A DNA stretch of 29,652 nucleotides from JBOHER01 sp050701115 (GTDB lineage: Bacteria > Actinomycetota > Actinomycetes > Mycobacteriales > Pseudonocardiaceae): assembly GCA_050701115.1 (NCBI GenBank), contig JBOHER010000440.1, positions 1 through 29,652 on the forward strand. The letters run 5' to 3'. Position numbers and translations under genes: made by a program. Positions 8,553-15,336 of the stretch are shown here, in pieces. The notes below the pieces were generated by a model. That model had not been told where the DNA came from. It made no database searches and saw only the letters and a program-made list of their open reading frames with translations. How positions within the stretch are numbered: the stretch's first letter is position 1; every line of letters starts with the position of its first letter.

Positions 8553-8888
8553 ATGGCAAGCGAGGGCATCCACCTGACCCGCCGGGAACGCGCGACCCTG
8601 CTGGCCGTTGCCCAAGGCCGCGCCGAGATGAGCTGCAGCTGCGAACCCGACCTGTTCATCGACGGGATAGCGTGCTGCGACCAGTTCACCGCGCACCGGC
8701 TGGCCCGGCTCGACCTCGTGGAGCCCGAGCGTAGCGGCAGGCCGAGCGAACGGGTCCCGGCCATGCTCACCGACATCGCCCGCACCGTCCTCGGGCTTCA
8801 CCCGCCGGCCGCGCCACCAAACGCATCAGGTCAGCTTTCCCGGCCGGATCGCACTGGCGGCCATGCCGGGGCCGAGAGGGCGGCGTAG
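8553..8888 (+). CDS. Small cysteine-containing protein of unknown function, candidate member of the inositol regulon
   Basis: The protein has 111 residues and I do not recognise a named family. The start ATG 8553 (MASEGIHLTRRERATLL) follows GGGAG by about 9 bases. The first 30 residues look helical and charged. Then come a C-S-C pair (MSCSCEPDLF) and, 12 residues on, a C-C pair (IDGIACCDQFTAHRL), which could bind a metal or an Fe-S centre, and then another helical part (RVPAMLTDIARTVLGL). The last 35 residues are proline- and glycine-rich low complexity. The 3' end overlaps the convergent LysR remnant by 63 bp, so the tail may be a recent read-through extension. The double LacI operator immediately upstream links it to the iol genes. 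It may be a small helical DNA-binding or metal-binding protein, but no function can be assigned. Confidence 0.65.
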   Translation: MASEGIHLTRRERATLLAVAQGRAEMSCSCEPDLFIDGIACCDQFTAHRLARLDLVEPERSGRPSERVPAMLTDIARTVLGLHPPAAPPNASGQLSRPDRTGGHAGAERAA

Positions 8889-9704
8889 AGGTCGGCCAGC
8901 TCGCAGGTGGTTCGATGCGATCGCGAGGAACTCGTTCACCAGCGGTTCGCCTGCGCTGTCCCTGGACACAAGGGACAGTTCGACGATGTCGGCGGGGTCG
9001 GTGAGGGTGCGGTAAGGGATCGGCGGCCGGCTCGAGCGCACTGAAGCGTTCGGCACGAGGGTGACGCCGAGCCCGCAGGTCACCATCGCGAGCTGGGTGA
9101 GGATCGAGTGCGCGATGTGGCGGACGTCGGGACTGTATCCCGCCCTGCGGCAGGTGGCCAGGAGTTGGTCGTGGTAGTCGGGTGACGCCTCCCGGCGCAG
9201 CCAGACCCAGGGTTCGTCGGCGAAGCGGGTGAGCGCGACGGTTTCCGGCGTGTCGGCCGCTAGTGGGTGGTCCGGCGGGAGTGCGATCACGAACTCGTCG
9301 TGGCGCCACGGTTGGATCTTCAAGCCACGGACGGGGGCGCTGGGCCGGACGACCGCGATGTCGATCTCATGCCGCAGTAATGCCCCCTGACCCGACCCGG
9401 TGTCCACCTCGGTGATGTGGAGTTCGCGGGGGTGAGCCTGCCGGAACGCGCCGAGGGTGCTCAGCAGCGGCTCGCTGAGCGCCGAGGTCACCACGCCGAC
9501 GCGGAGAGTGCCGATGACGCCCGCCTCGGCCTGGGTGGCGACCTCCTGCGCGTGCTGGGCTGCGGCCACCAGCTTGCGGCACTCCCCTGCGAAAGCGCGT
9601 CCGGTCTCGGTCAGCATCACCTTGCGTCCACTTGGATCGAGGAGCTGGACGCCCAGCCGGCGTTCGAGTTGCAAGATCGCCTGGCTCAGCGGGGGCTGGG
9701 ACAT
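8826..9704 (-). pseudogene. LysR-family regulator lacking its N-terminal helices
   Basis: This LTTR matches from the recognition helix onwards (MSQPPLSQAILQLERRLGVQLL), followed by the linker helix and an effector domain (GTLRVGVVTSALSEPLL, then DEFVIALPPDHPLA and YSPDVRHIAHSILTQLAMVTCGLGVTLVP). A complete LTTR has about 25 residues before SQPPLSQAI, forming the first helices of the winged HTH. Here the homology stops at the ATG at 9704, and the adjacent DNA instead resembles a transposase end. An LTTR without those helices should not bind DNA normally, so this is probably a broken gene, although the remaining 292 residues are open. No target gene can be assigned. Confidence 0.75.
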
Positions 9705-9988
9705 GGCGAGACCGCCTACGACCGGGCCAGCTCACCACCGCCCTGCAAACAGCCAAAGACCTGCTCGTCAGGGCCGAAAACGTCATCACCTACGACCTCG
9801 ACCTCGCCGGTGACATCGGCCGCGCCATCCTGCACGACCTGGTCCCCGGCCGACGGCCACGCACCAGCGTCCGCAAGATCAAATCGCCGCTGTCTCGCTA
9901 CCACAAGAAAGATCCCCACCGGCCCGAACGCAGCACCCCGATCAGCGACACCCGACGCCAATGCTTGACAACCGCACCCGGACCCTAA
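9705..9988 (+). mobile_element. C-terminal remnant of an IS4-type transposase
   Basis: The plus-strand frame from about 9715 to the stop at 9988 reads LTTALQTAKDLLVRAENVIT, then GDIGRAILHDLVPGRRPRTS and VRKIKSPLSRYHKKD. This is the typical tail of actinobacterial IS4-family transposases (the segment after the DDE core). The catalytic core and N-terminus are absent, because the sequence before 9710 belongs to the LysR gene. CTAACTAGGTGGCATTG immediately after the stop (9987-10003) is a possible right terminal repeat, but the left end is gone, so it cannot be confirmed. An insertion followed by deletion explains the joint. Confidence 0.7.
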
Positions 9989-10004
9989 CTAGGTGGCATT
10001 GCGG

Positions 10005-10646
10005 CTAGGCCTCAGGGGTGGTGATCAGCAGGTGGGCAGCGCGCAGGCCGCTGCCCACCCTGCGGTGTTCGAGCAGGCGCAGCTGATGGGCGGCCAGCAG
10101 GTCGATGACTTCGGCAACCGGGCGGATGCGAAAGCCGTGCCCAGTGACCGGCATCGTGGCCATCGCCTCCGGGTCGCGGATTCCGATCACGAACCGGCCG
10201 CCGGGTTTGAGCACGCCCGCGATCTCGGCGAACGCGCGATCGAGTTGGTCGACGAAGCAGAGGGTGTTGACCGTGATGATCCCGTCGATCTCGGCGTCGT
10301 CGAACGGCAGTTCGGTCATCGCGGTCTTGTGCAGTTCGAGGTTCCCCTGCGCGATCGCGCCCCGAAACCGCCTAGCGGCGCACGCCACCATCTCGGCGGA
10401 GACCTCGACACCGTGCACCTGGCCTGCGCTACCCACCCGGTCCAGCAGGAGGGCAAGGCCGATACCGCCACCGAATCCGATATCCACCGCGCACCGGCCC
10501 GGCGCGAGTTCCAGGGCATCCACCGCACCGGCGATCAATTCGCGATTGCCGCGATTGAGTACCCAGCCGACGATCCGCCCCGTCTTCCCGCGCGGGTGCC
10601 CGAGCTGGCCCGCCACTTTGGCCGCGAGCGTGTCTTTCAGACCCAT
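10005..10646 (-). CDS. Class I SAM-dependent methyltransferase
   Basis: The protein has 213 residues and a Rossmann methyltransferase core. Motif I is VDIGFGGGIG at about residues 54-63, and the acidic end of strand 2 is in VHGVEVSAEMV. A post-I motif ends in DGIITVNTLCFVDQLDRAF, and PGGRFVIGIRDPE marks the strand 5 region. It resembles the UbiE/Methyltransf_11 group; the substrate is unknown. The start ATG 10646 has AGGATT about 8 bases upstream; an in-frame start at 10664 is also possible. It lies 26 bp after pabC on the same strand and is probably co-transcribed with it. No folate link is known from sequence alone. Confidence 0.85.
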   Translation of the reverse strand: MGLKDTLAAKVAGQLGHPRGKTGRIVGWVLNRGNRELIAGAVDALELAPGRCAVDIGFGGGIGLALLLDRVGSAGQVHGVEVSAEMVACAARRFRGAIAQGNLELHKTAMTELPFDDAEIDGIITVNTLCFVDQLDRAFAEIAGVLKPGGRFVIGIRDPEAMATMPVTGHGFRIRPVAEVIDLLAAHQLRLLEHRRVGSGLRAAHLLITTPEA

Positions 10647-10672
10647 GCGGCAATCCTGCCGCACTGGAGGCT

Positions 10673-11518
10673 TCAGGCGTACTCGGACTCGTAGGCGGTC
10701 ACCAGTTCGGCGTGCACCGCACGGGAATCCGGCAACGGCTCACCGTCGAGCGTGTGCACTCTGGTGACCTTCCTGACCGACGAGGTCAGGAAGACGCCGT
10801 CCGCCGAGCGCAGATCCTCGACCCGCAGCGGTTCGACCTTGACGCTCCACCCGGCGCGCTCGGCACCGCGGAAGAGTCCGGCCTGGGTGGTACCGGGCAG
10901 GATGCCGATACTCGCGGGCGGCGTGTAGAGGGTGCGCTCGCGCGCGATGACCACGGTCGAGGTCGGACCCTCGAGGACGGAACTCCCGCCGGTGGTGAAG
11001 ATCGCATCTGCCGCACCCCGGCGGTTGGCTTCGCGCACGGCGGCCATGTTGATGCCGTAGGATAGCGACTTCGCGCCGAGCAACAACCAGGGCGCGCGCT
11101 CGGCGAGGCCGGGCTCGATCCCCCGATCCAGGGTGACCACGGCGATGCCGTCCTCGCGTTGCCGCAGTATCTTCTCGTCGATCAGGAAACCCAACGCGAA
11201 CCCGGTCGGCTCGGTCTCATGGCCTTCCCGTCCCCGGGTGTAGACCAGCTTGAGCGCCATCTCCGCGGGGCCCGACCAGGTGTCGATGACCCGCTGGGTG
11301 ACACGCTCCCACGCCGGTCGATCCGGCTCCGGAAGGTCCAGCATGGCTGCCGACCGCGCGAGGCGATCCAGGTGCGGCCCGAGTTCCCGCGCCCGGCCGC
11401 CCGCCACGAGCACGGTCTCGAACACGCCGTCGCCGCGCATCAGGCCGAGATCATCCACCGTGATGTGCGGAACGTCCGGGTCAGCGATAGATCCGTCCAG
11501 GAACACCAGTACACGCAT
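10673..11518 (-). CDS. pabC: Aminodeoxychorismate lyase (fold-type IV PLP enzyme)
   Basis: PabC converts 4-amino-4-deoxychorismate to p-aminobenzoate and pyruvate in folate synthesis. The protein has 281 residues, a usual length for this family. Visible are the N-terminal VDDLGLMRGDGVFET, the PLP-binding lysine at about residue 150 in LLGAKSLSYGINM, DAIFTTGGSSVLEGPTSTVV (the cofactor phosphate side) and GILPGTTQ. The branched-chain aminotransferase and D-amino-acid transaminase families share the fold. The PabC call rests on the length, the motif set and the recurring location next to ygfZ in actinobacteria. The start ATG 11518 (MRVLVFLDG) was preferred over 11542. It is divergent from ygfZ across 70 bp. 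Confidence 0.82.
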   Translation of the reverse strand: MRVLVFLDGSIADPDVPHITVDDLGLMRGDGVFETVLVAGGRARELGPHLDRLARSAAMLDLPEPDRPAWERVTQRVIDTWSGPAEMALKLVYTRGREGHETEPTGFALGFLIDEKILRQREDGIAVVTLDRGIEPGLAERAPWLLLGAKSLSYGINMAAVREANRRGAADAIFTTGGSSVLEGPTSTVVIARERTLYTPPASIGILPGTTQAGLFRGAERAGWSVKVEPLRVEDLRSADGVFLTSSVRKVTRVHTLDGEPLPDSRAVHAELVTAYESEYA

Positions 11519-11588
11519 AATGGTCAGGGTAGTCCTGCACATCCGAGCGCCACCTCTAGCGCAGTGGCCAGACGCATGAGGAGACTGT

Positions 11589-12722
11589 GTGAATTCCCCG
11601 ATCCTCGCTCAGCCGAGGGCGATCGCCGCTCCGGAAGGACACCCCGAAGCAGGGGTGCCATGGCACTTCGGGGATCCGTTCGCCGAACAACGCGCGGCCG
11701 CCCGTTCGGTGGCGGTGGTGGACCGGTCACACCGCTCGGTGCTGGCCGTCACCGGCCCGGACCGGCTGTCCTGGCTGCATCTGGTGATCTCCCAGCATGT
11801 GACCGAGCTCGGCGTCGGCAGCGGTACCGAAGCCCTCGTGCTGGACAGCCACGGTCGGGTGGAGGCGCACATGGTGCTCGCGCACGCCCAGGCAGGCACC
11901 GCGCCGACGGTGTGGCTGGACACCGATCCCGCGGCCGAGGTCACCAGCGCGCTGCCCAAGGGCGGTAAGCAGACGCTGCTGGACTACCTGGATGCGATGC
12001 GCTTCTGGTCCGAGGTCGCCATCCGCGACGCCACCGAGGAACGCGCGGTGCTCACCCTGATCGGCCCGGACGCAGACCGGGTGCTCGCCCGGCGGGCCGT
12101 TGACCTTGCCCTCGAGCCCTACGCGGTCACCGCCGCCGACGGCGTCGTCTACCGCAGGATGCCGTGGCCGGGCAAGGGCAGCGTGGACCTGCTGGTGCCC
12201 CGCGCTGACCTGGTCACCTGGTGGGAGCGACTGACCGAGGCCGGCGCGCGCCCGGCGGGCAGCTGGGCCTTCGACGCGCTGCGCGCCGAGTCGCTGCGCC
12301 CCCGGCTCGGGGTGGACACCGACGAGCGCACCATCCCGCACGAGGTCAACTGGATCGGCTCCGCGGCGCATGTGGCCAAGGGCTGCTACCGCGGGCAGGA
12401 GACGGTGTCCAAGGTGTTCAACGTCGGCCGTCCACCTCGGCATATGGTGCTGCTGCACCTGGACGGGTCTCCGGGGATCACGCCGGAGACCGGCGACCCG
12501 GTGCGGGTCGGCGACCGGGTGGTCGGCCGGGTCGGCACGGTGATCCAGCACCACGAGCTCGGGCCTATCGCACTGGCGCTGGTCAAGCGGTCCATCCCGA
12601 TCGACGCCGAACTGCTCGCGGGCGACGAGGACCGCGTCGTGCAGGGCGCGGTCGATCCGGATTCGGTGCCGCAGGAAGGTCCGGCGCCCGGTCGGGCCGC
12701 CGTGTCGCGCCTGCGGGGCTGA
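11589..12722 (+). CDS. ygfZ: Folate-binding protein YgfZ
   Basis: YgfZ is a tetrahydrofolate-dependent protein related to the glycine-cleavage T-protein that supports assembly or repair of certain Fe-S enzymes. The protein has 377 residues. The diagnostic K-G-C-Y-x-G-Q-E motif is present near residue 263 (AKGCYRGQETVSK) with the conserved cysteine. A GcvT-like N-terminal part (VVDRSHRSVLAVTGPDRLSWLH) and a C-terminal barrel (GDPVRVGDRVVGRVGTV) flank it. The start GTG 11589 has AGGAG six bases upstream. It is divergent from pabC, an arrangement resembling Rv0811c/Rv0812 of M. tuberculosis as I recall it. Confidence 0.92.
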   Translation: MNSPILAQPRAIAAPEGHPEAGVPWHFGDPFAEQRAAARSVAVVDRSHRSVLAVTGPDRLSWLHLVISQHVTELGVGSGTEALVLDSHGRVEAHMVLAHAQAGTAPTVWLDTDPAAEVTSALPKGGKQTLLDYLDAMRFWSEVAIRDATEERAVLTLIGPDADRVLARRAVDLALEPYAVTAADGVVYRRMPWPGKGSVDLLVPRADLVTWWERLTEAGARPAGSWAFDALRAESLRPRLGVDTDERTIPHEVNWIGSAAHVAKGCYRGQETVSKVFNVGRPPRHMVLLHLDGSPGITPETGDPVRVGDRVVGRVGTVIQHHELGPIALALVKRSIPIDAELLAGDEDRVVQGAVDPDSVPQEGPAPGRAAVSRLRG

Positions 12723-12782
12723 AGGCCTGCGGAGCTGACGGGCTGATCAACGGTCCAATGTCCGGAGTCTCATTCAAAACTC

Positions 12783-12884
12783 GCGCTATTCACGCGGTGG
12801 TGGTTGCGAATGGTGCTGCTACATGCACCGACCTCTCGCACGGGCCTGGCGGCCCGCGATCGCTGGGTCGGTTGTGAATAGCGC
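12783..12884. repeat. Nested inverted-repeat element of about 100 bp
   Basis: Four stems lie inside one another or side by side. The outer stem is GCGCTATTCAC 12783-12793 with GTGAATAGCGC 12874-12884. An inner stem is ACCGACC 12827-12833 with GGTCGGT 12866-12872. An innermost stem is CGGGCC 12841-12846 with GGCCCG 12851-12856. A side hairpin GGTGC 12812-12816 with GCACC 12825-12829 competes with the inner stem. It lies between the ygfZ stop and the rsiG-like start. It could be a terminator, a structured leader, or a small non-autonomous mobile repeat with terminal inverted repeats. Confidence 0.6.
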
Positions 12885-12987
12885 TCCCGGGCTTGAGGGT
12901 TTGTAACCCAAATCACTCTCACCTTTCGGCCATCCGCGTGATACGTACGCCAGTTGCTTGGCGTTCTTGCTCCGAGGGGAGCAGGAT

Positions 12988-13560
12988 GTGCGCGTGATTG
13001 AAGTCCGCCCTGGTGGTCGGCGCCGGATCGACCGTGTTCTGTCGGGCGATTACGTGCAGGACCTCGACCGGCTGCCGCTCGCTGCCCTGCGCGAGCGACG
13101 CGACGAGGCCGCCCAGGAAGAGACCGATCTGTCCTACCTCCGCCGCCTGCTGCACGCCAGGATCGACATCGTGCTTGCCGAGCAACGGCGGCGCAGCAGC
13201 GGCGAGCAGCACAGCGTCGTCGATCAGCTTGCCGCGATCCTCGCCGACAACCCGGTCACCGCCCCCGCCCGACCGGGGCGACATCAGCCACTCCTGCCCT
13301 CACGCGCCGGTGAGCGCAGAAGGGAGGCCGAGGCGCTGGTGGCCGATGCCGGCCTGTCCGACGTGGCGTCGCTGGCCGACGACGCCCTTGCCGACAGCCT
13401 GCGGGCCTACCAGGAGCAAGAGTCATCGGTGTCCGCCCGCAGGCGCGAGGTGCAGCAGGTGGTTGACACCATCAACGCCGAGATCGCCGGCCGCTACGCG
13501 GTGGGCACCGCATCGGTCGACGAACTGCTGGCCGCCCAACGCCGCGAGCCGTCGAGCTGA
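12988..13560 (+). CDS. rsiG: RsiG-like c-di-GMP-responsive anti-sigma factor (aerial mycelium formation family)
   Basis: RsiG in Streptomyces binds cyclic di-GMP and, loaded with it, holds the sporulation sigma factor WhiG inactive. The protein has 190 residues and is strongly helical. The published c-di-GMP signature E(X)3S(X)2R(X)3Q(X)3D is exact at E145-S149-R152-Q156-D160 (in QESSVSARRREVQQVVD). A second copy exactly 100 residues earlier is E45-S49-R52-H56-D60 (in EETDLSYLRRLLHARID), with histidine in place of glutamine. The two copies sit on the two long helices that would form the antiparallel coiled coil. The start was set at GTG 12988, seven bases after AGGGGAG; GTG 12994 is the alternative. 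No sigma factor gene is in the window. The family assignment is firm; the WhiG partner is inferred. Confidence 0.85.
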   Translation: MRVIEVRPGGRRRIDRVLSGDYVQDLDRLPLAALRERRDEAAQEETDLSYLRRLLHARIDIVLAEQRRRSSGEQHSVVDQLAAILADNPVTAPARPGRHQPLLPSRAGERRREAEALVADAGLSDVASLADDALADSLRAYQEQESSVSARRREVQQVVDTINAEIAGRYAVGTASVDELLAAQRREPSS

Positions 13561-13952
13561 GTTCCGCGCTCAGTTCAACCGCTCGCGCGCGGCGAGCTCG
13601 GATGTCGACCAGCATCCGGGTGTGGCCCTGATCGCCGAGCACACTCTCGGCGAGCACCAGCACATCGGTCACGCCACCTGGCGCCGGACGACCGTCGGAC
13701 AGTTCGGCTGGCAGCAGCCTCGGCGGCGTGGCGAACGGACGGAGCACCGGCAAATCGTGACACGCCGTACTCGCTCCCCCGATGCCGGGAGGCCGTTCGG
13801 TGCATTTCCGGTCGATGTCATGCGCTCCACACCATGCCGCGTCGCATCGGCAGGTGCAGACACGGTACGGTAGATGGCAGGAAAAGTTGTCGAGACGATG
13901 CGGGGCCGCCGTTTCCCCCGGCCGCCCCGCCCCTGTGTGAGGGGGTCGAGCC
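13561..13952. other. Gap without a convincing gene
   Basis: These 392 bases separate the rsiG-like gene from the DUF3073 gene. Minus-strand frames are open here (one includes LLPAELSDGRPAPGGVTDVLV), but they run on into the rsiG-like gene with no ribosome site that I can see and no family match that I recognise. CTGAG 13557-13561 and CTCAG 13569-13573 may be a weak terminator at the end of the rsiG-like gene. The last 40 bases supply the GAGGGGG ribosome site of the DUF3073 gene. Confidence 0.5.
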
Positions 13953-14135
13953 ATGGGGCGCGGCCGTGCTAAGGCCAAGCAGACGAAGGTGGCCCGGGAG
14001 CTCAAGTACAGCACTCCCCCCACAGACTTAACCGCATTGCAGCGCGAGCTGTCGGGCAAGTCGTCTGATGAAGGCCACGACGATGAGCGGTACTCCGACT
14101 CGTACGACGAGTACGAGGACGACTACCGCCGCTGA
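13953..14135 (+). CDS. DUF3073 family small protein
   Basis: The protein has 60 residues and begins MGRGRAKAKQTKVARELKY. This basic N-terminus is diagnostic for the actinobacterial DUF3073 family (Rv0810c in M. tuberculosis, as I recall). The C-terminus is very acidic and tyrosine-rich (DDERYSDSYDEYEDDYRR), so the charge is split between the two ends. The function is unknown. A GAGGGGG ribosome site precedes ATG 13953. It sits between ygfZ and purM/purF, as in mycobacteria. A strong hairpin follows its stop. Confidence 0.9.
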   Translation: MGRGRAKAKQTKVARELKYSTPPTDLTALQRELSGKSSDEGHDDERYSDSYDEYEDDYRR

Positions 14136-14141
14136 GTCCAT

Positions 14142-14197
14142 CGCGAGCGCGAGGCTGGGTTCGGGTGCGCGCATCCGGCACCACCCTCGCGCTCGCG
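14142..14197 (+). terminator. Strong hairpin after the DUF3073 gene
   Basis: CGCGAGCGCGAGG (14142-14154) pairs perfectly with CCTCGCGCTCGCG (14185-14197), a 13-bp G+C-rich stem. The 30-base loop can itself form GGTGC/GCACC. It starts 7 bases after the DUF3073 stop. There is no U-tract, as is usual for actinobacterial terminators. Confidence 0.6.
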
Positions 14198-14267
14198 GCA
14201 CGCCTACAGCCGCAACGCCGGTGTCCGCCCGGCAGCGGCGTGGGCCTTGGTGTGCTGGACTGGGCGC

Positions 14268-14834
14268 ATGGAACTCCTGGATGCGCATCGCATCGCGATG
14301 AGCGGCTTCGACCGCACCGTCCACCAGGTCACCGACGACCAGTGGGACCGGCCGACGCCGTGCACCGAGTGGACCGTCCGCGATCTGGTCAATCACCTGG
14401 TCTACGAGCAGCTCTGGGTGCCGGAGTTGCTGCGGGGCGCCACGCTGGCGGAGGTGGGCGACCGCTTCGACGGGGATGTGCTCGGTGCAGACCCGATCGG
14501 CGCGTGGGAGCGGTCCTCCGCGGCGGCGCGGGCGGCGTGGACCGAGCCGGGCGTGCTCGACCGCAGCGTGCACGTGACGAGCGGCGTGATCGACGCCCGC
14601 GAGTACGGCTGGCAGATGGTCACCGATCTCGCGGTGCACGGCTGGGACCTTGCCGTCGGAATCGCCGCGGCCAATCCGATCGGAGATGAGCTGGCCAACG
14701 ACCTGCTCGGCCGGATCGCTCCGCACGTGGACGCATGGCAGGGCCTGGGCATCTTCGACCCACCGGTCGACGTGAACACCCACGCCGACCCGGCCAGCAG
14801 ACTGGTCGCCCTGCTCGGGCGTCGCCCGCGATGA
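14268..14834 (+). CDS. TIGR03086 family metal-binding protein (mycothiol maleylpyruvate isomerase N-domain type)
   Basis: The protein has 188 residues, with the DinB-like four-helix fold seen in the N-terminal domain of mycothiol-dependent maleylpyruvate isomerase. The family motif TPCTEWTVRDLVNHLV contains the first metal histidine, and MVTDLAVHGWDLA carries the later histidine/aspartate pair. An acidic helix with WTEPG lies between them. Such proteins are thought to be mycothiol S-transferases or zinc proteins; the substrate is unknown. The start ATG 14268 (MELLDAHRIAM) was preferred over 14247. The gene is monocistronic and converges on arfB. Confidence 0.85.
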   Translation: MELLDAHRIAMSGFDRTVHQVTDDQWDRPTPCTEWTVRDLVNHLVYEQLWVPELLRGATLAEVGDRFDGDVLGADPIGAWERSSAAARAAWTEPGVLDRSVHVTSGVIDAREYGWQMVTDLAVHGWDLAVGIAAANPIGDELANDLLGRIAPHVDAWQGLGIFDPPVDVNTHADPASRLVALLGRRPR

Positions 14835-14879
14835 GGTGCATCTGTCGACATATGCACGACGAACGGCGAACGCGGAACG

Positions 14880-15302
14880 TCAGTCGAAGCCGCCGCGGCG
14901 GCCCTTCTTGATCTCCCCGCGCCGTTTCTTCGACGCCAGCCTGCGCTCCTTCGACCCGCGGGTTGGCTTGGTGGGGCGTCGCTTCGGCGGCGGTGGGGCC
15001 GCGGCGTCCCGCAGGAGCGCGGCGAGCCGAGCCCGGGCGGCTTCCCGGTTGGCCAGTTGAGCGCGGTGCTCACTGGCCGCGATGGTGAGCACACCGTCGA
15101 CCAGCCTGCCCTCGAGCCGCTGCAGCATGCGGACTCGCAGCGCATCAGGCACGCTCGCCGAACCGCTGAGGTCAAAGGACAGCTCGACGCGAGAATCGGT
15201 GGTGTTGACGCCCTGCCCGCCCGGCCCGGACGCGCGGGAGAACCGCTCGCTCAGCTCAGCGGCCGGAATCACCAGCCTGTTGCTCACCACCAGATCGTCC
15301 AC
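14880..15302 (-). CDS. arfB: Alternative ribosome-rescue factor, peptidyl-tRNA hydrolase
   Basis: ArfB (YaeJ) releases stalled peptides from ribosomes that lack a stop codon. The 140-residue protein has the class I release-factor GGQ motif at residues 28-30 (SRASGPGGQGVNTTDSRVEL) and a lysine/arginine-rich C-terminal tail (KRRPTKPTRGSKERR, KKRRGEIKKGRR) that in the family reaches into the empty mRNA channel. The length matches ArfB and is too short for RF1 or RF2. The start is GTG 15302. It lies 34 bp downstream of purM on the same strand and may be read through from purF-purM. Confidence 0.93.
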   Translation of the reverse strand: MDDLVVSNRLVIPAAELSERFSRASGPGGQGVNTTDSRVELSFDLSGSASVPDALRVRMLQRLEGRLVDGVLTIAASEHRAQLANREAARARLAALLRDAAAPPPPKRRPTKPTRGSKERRLASKKRRGEIKKGRRGGFD

Positions 15303-15336
15303 GGTCCCAGTGTGCCCGCCAAGGTCGTGAGTGCGC

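Noticed and set aside
13472..14059. 195-residue minus-strand frame across the gap after the RsiG-like gene
   Set aside because: It overlaps both the RsiG-like gene and the DUF3073 gene on the other strand, has no ribosome site or family match, and its composition is that of a shadow. The part inside the gap remains unexplained.
14028..14783. 251-residue minus-strand frame opposite the TIGR03086 gene
   Set aside because: It is a shadow of a recognised plus-strand gene and of the DUF3073 terminator.
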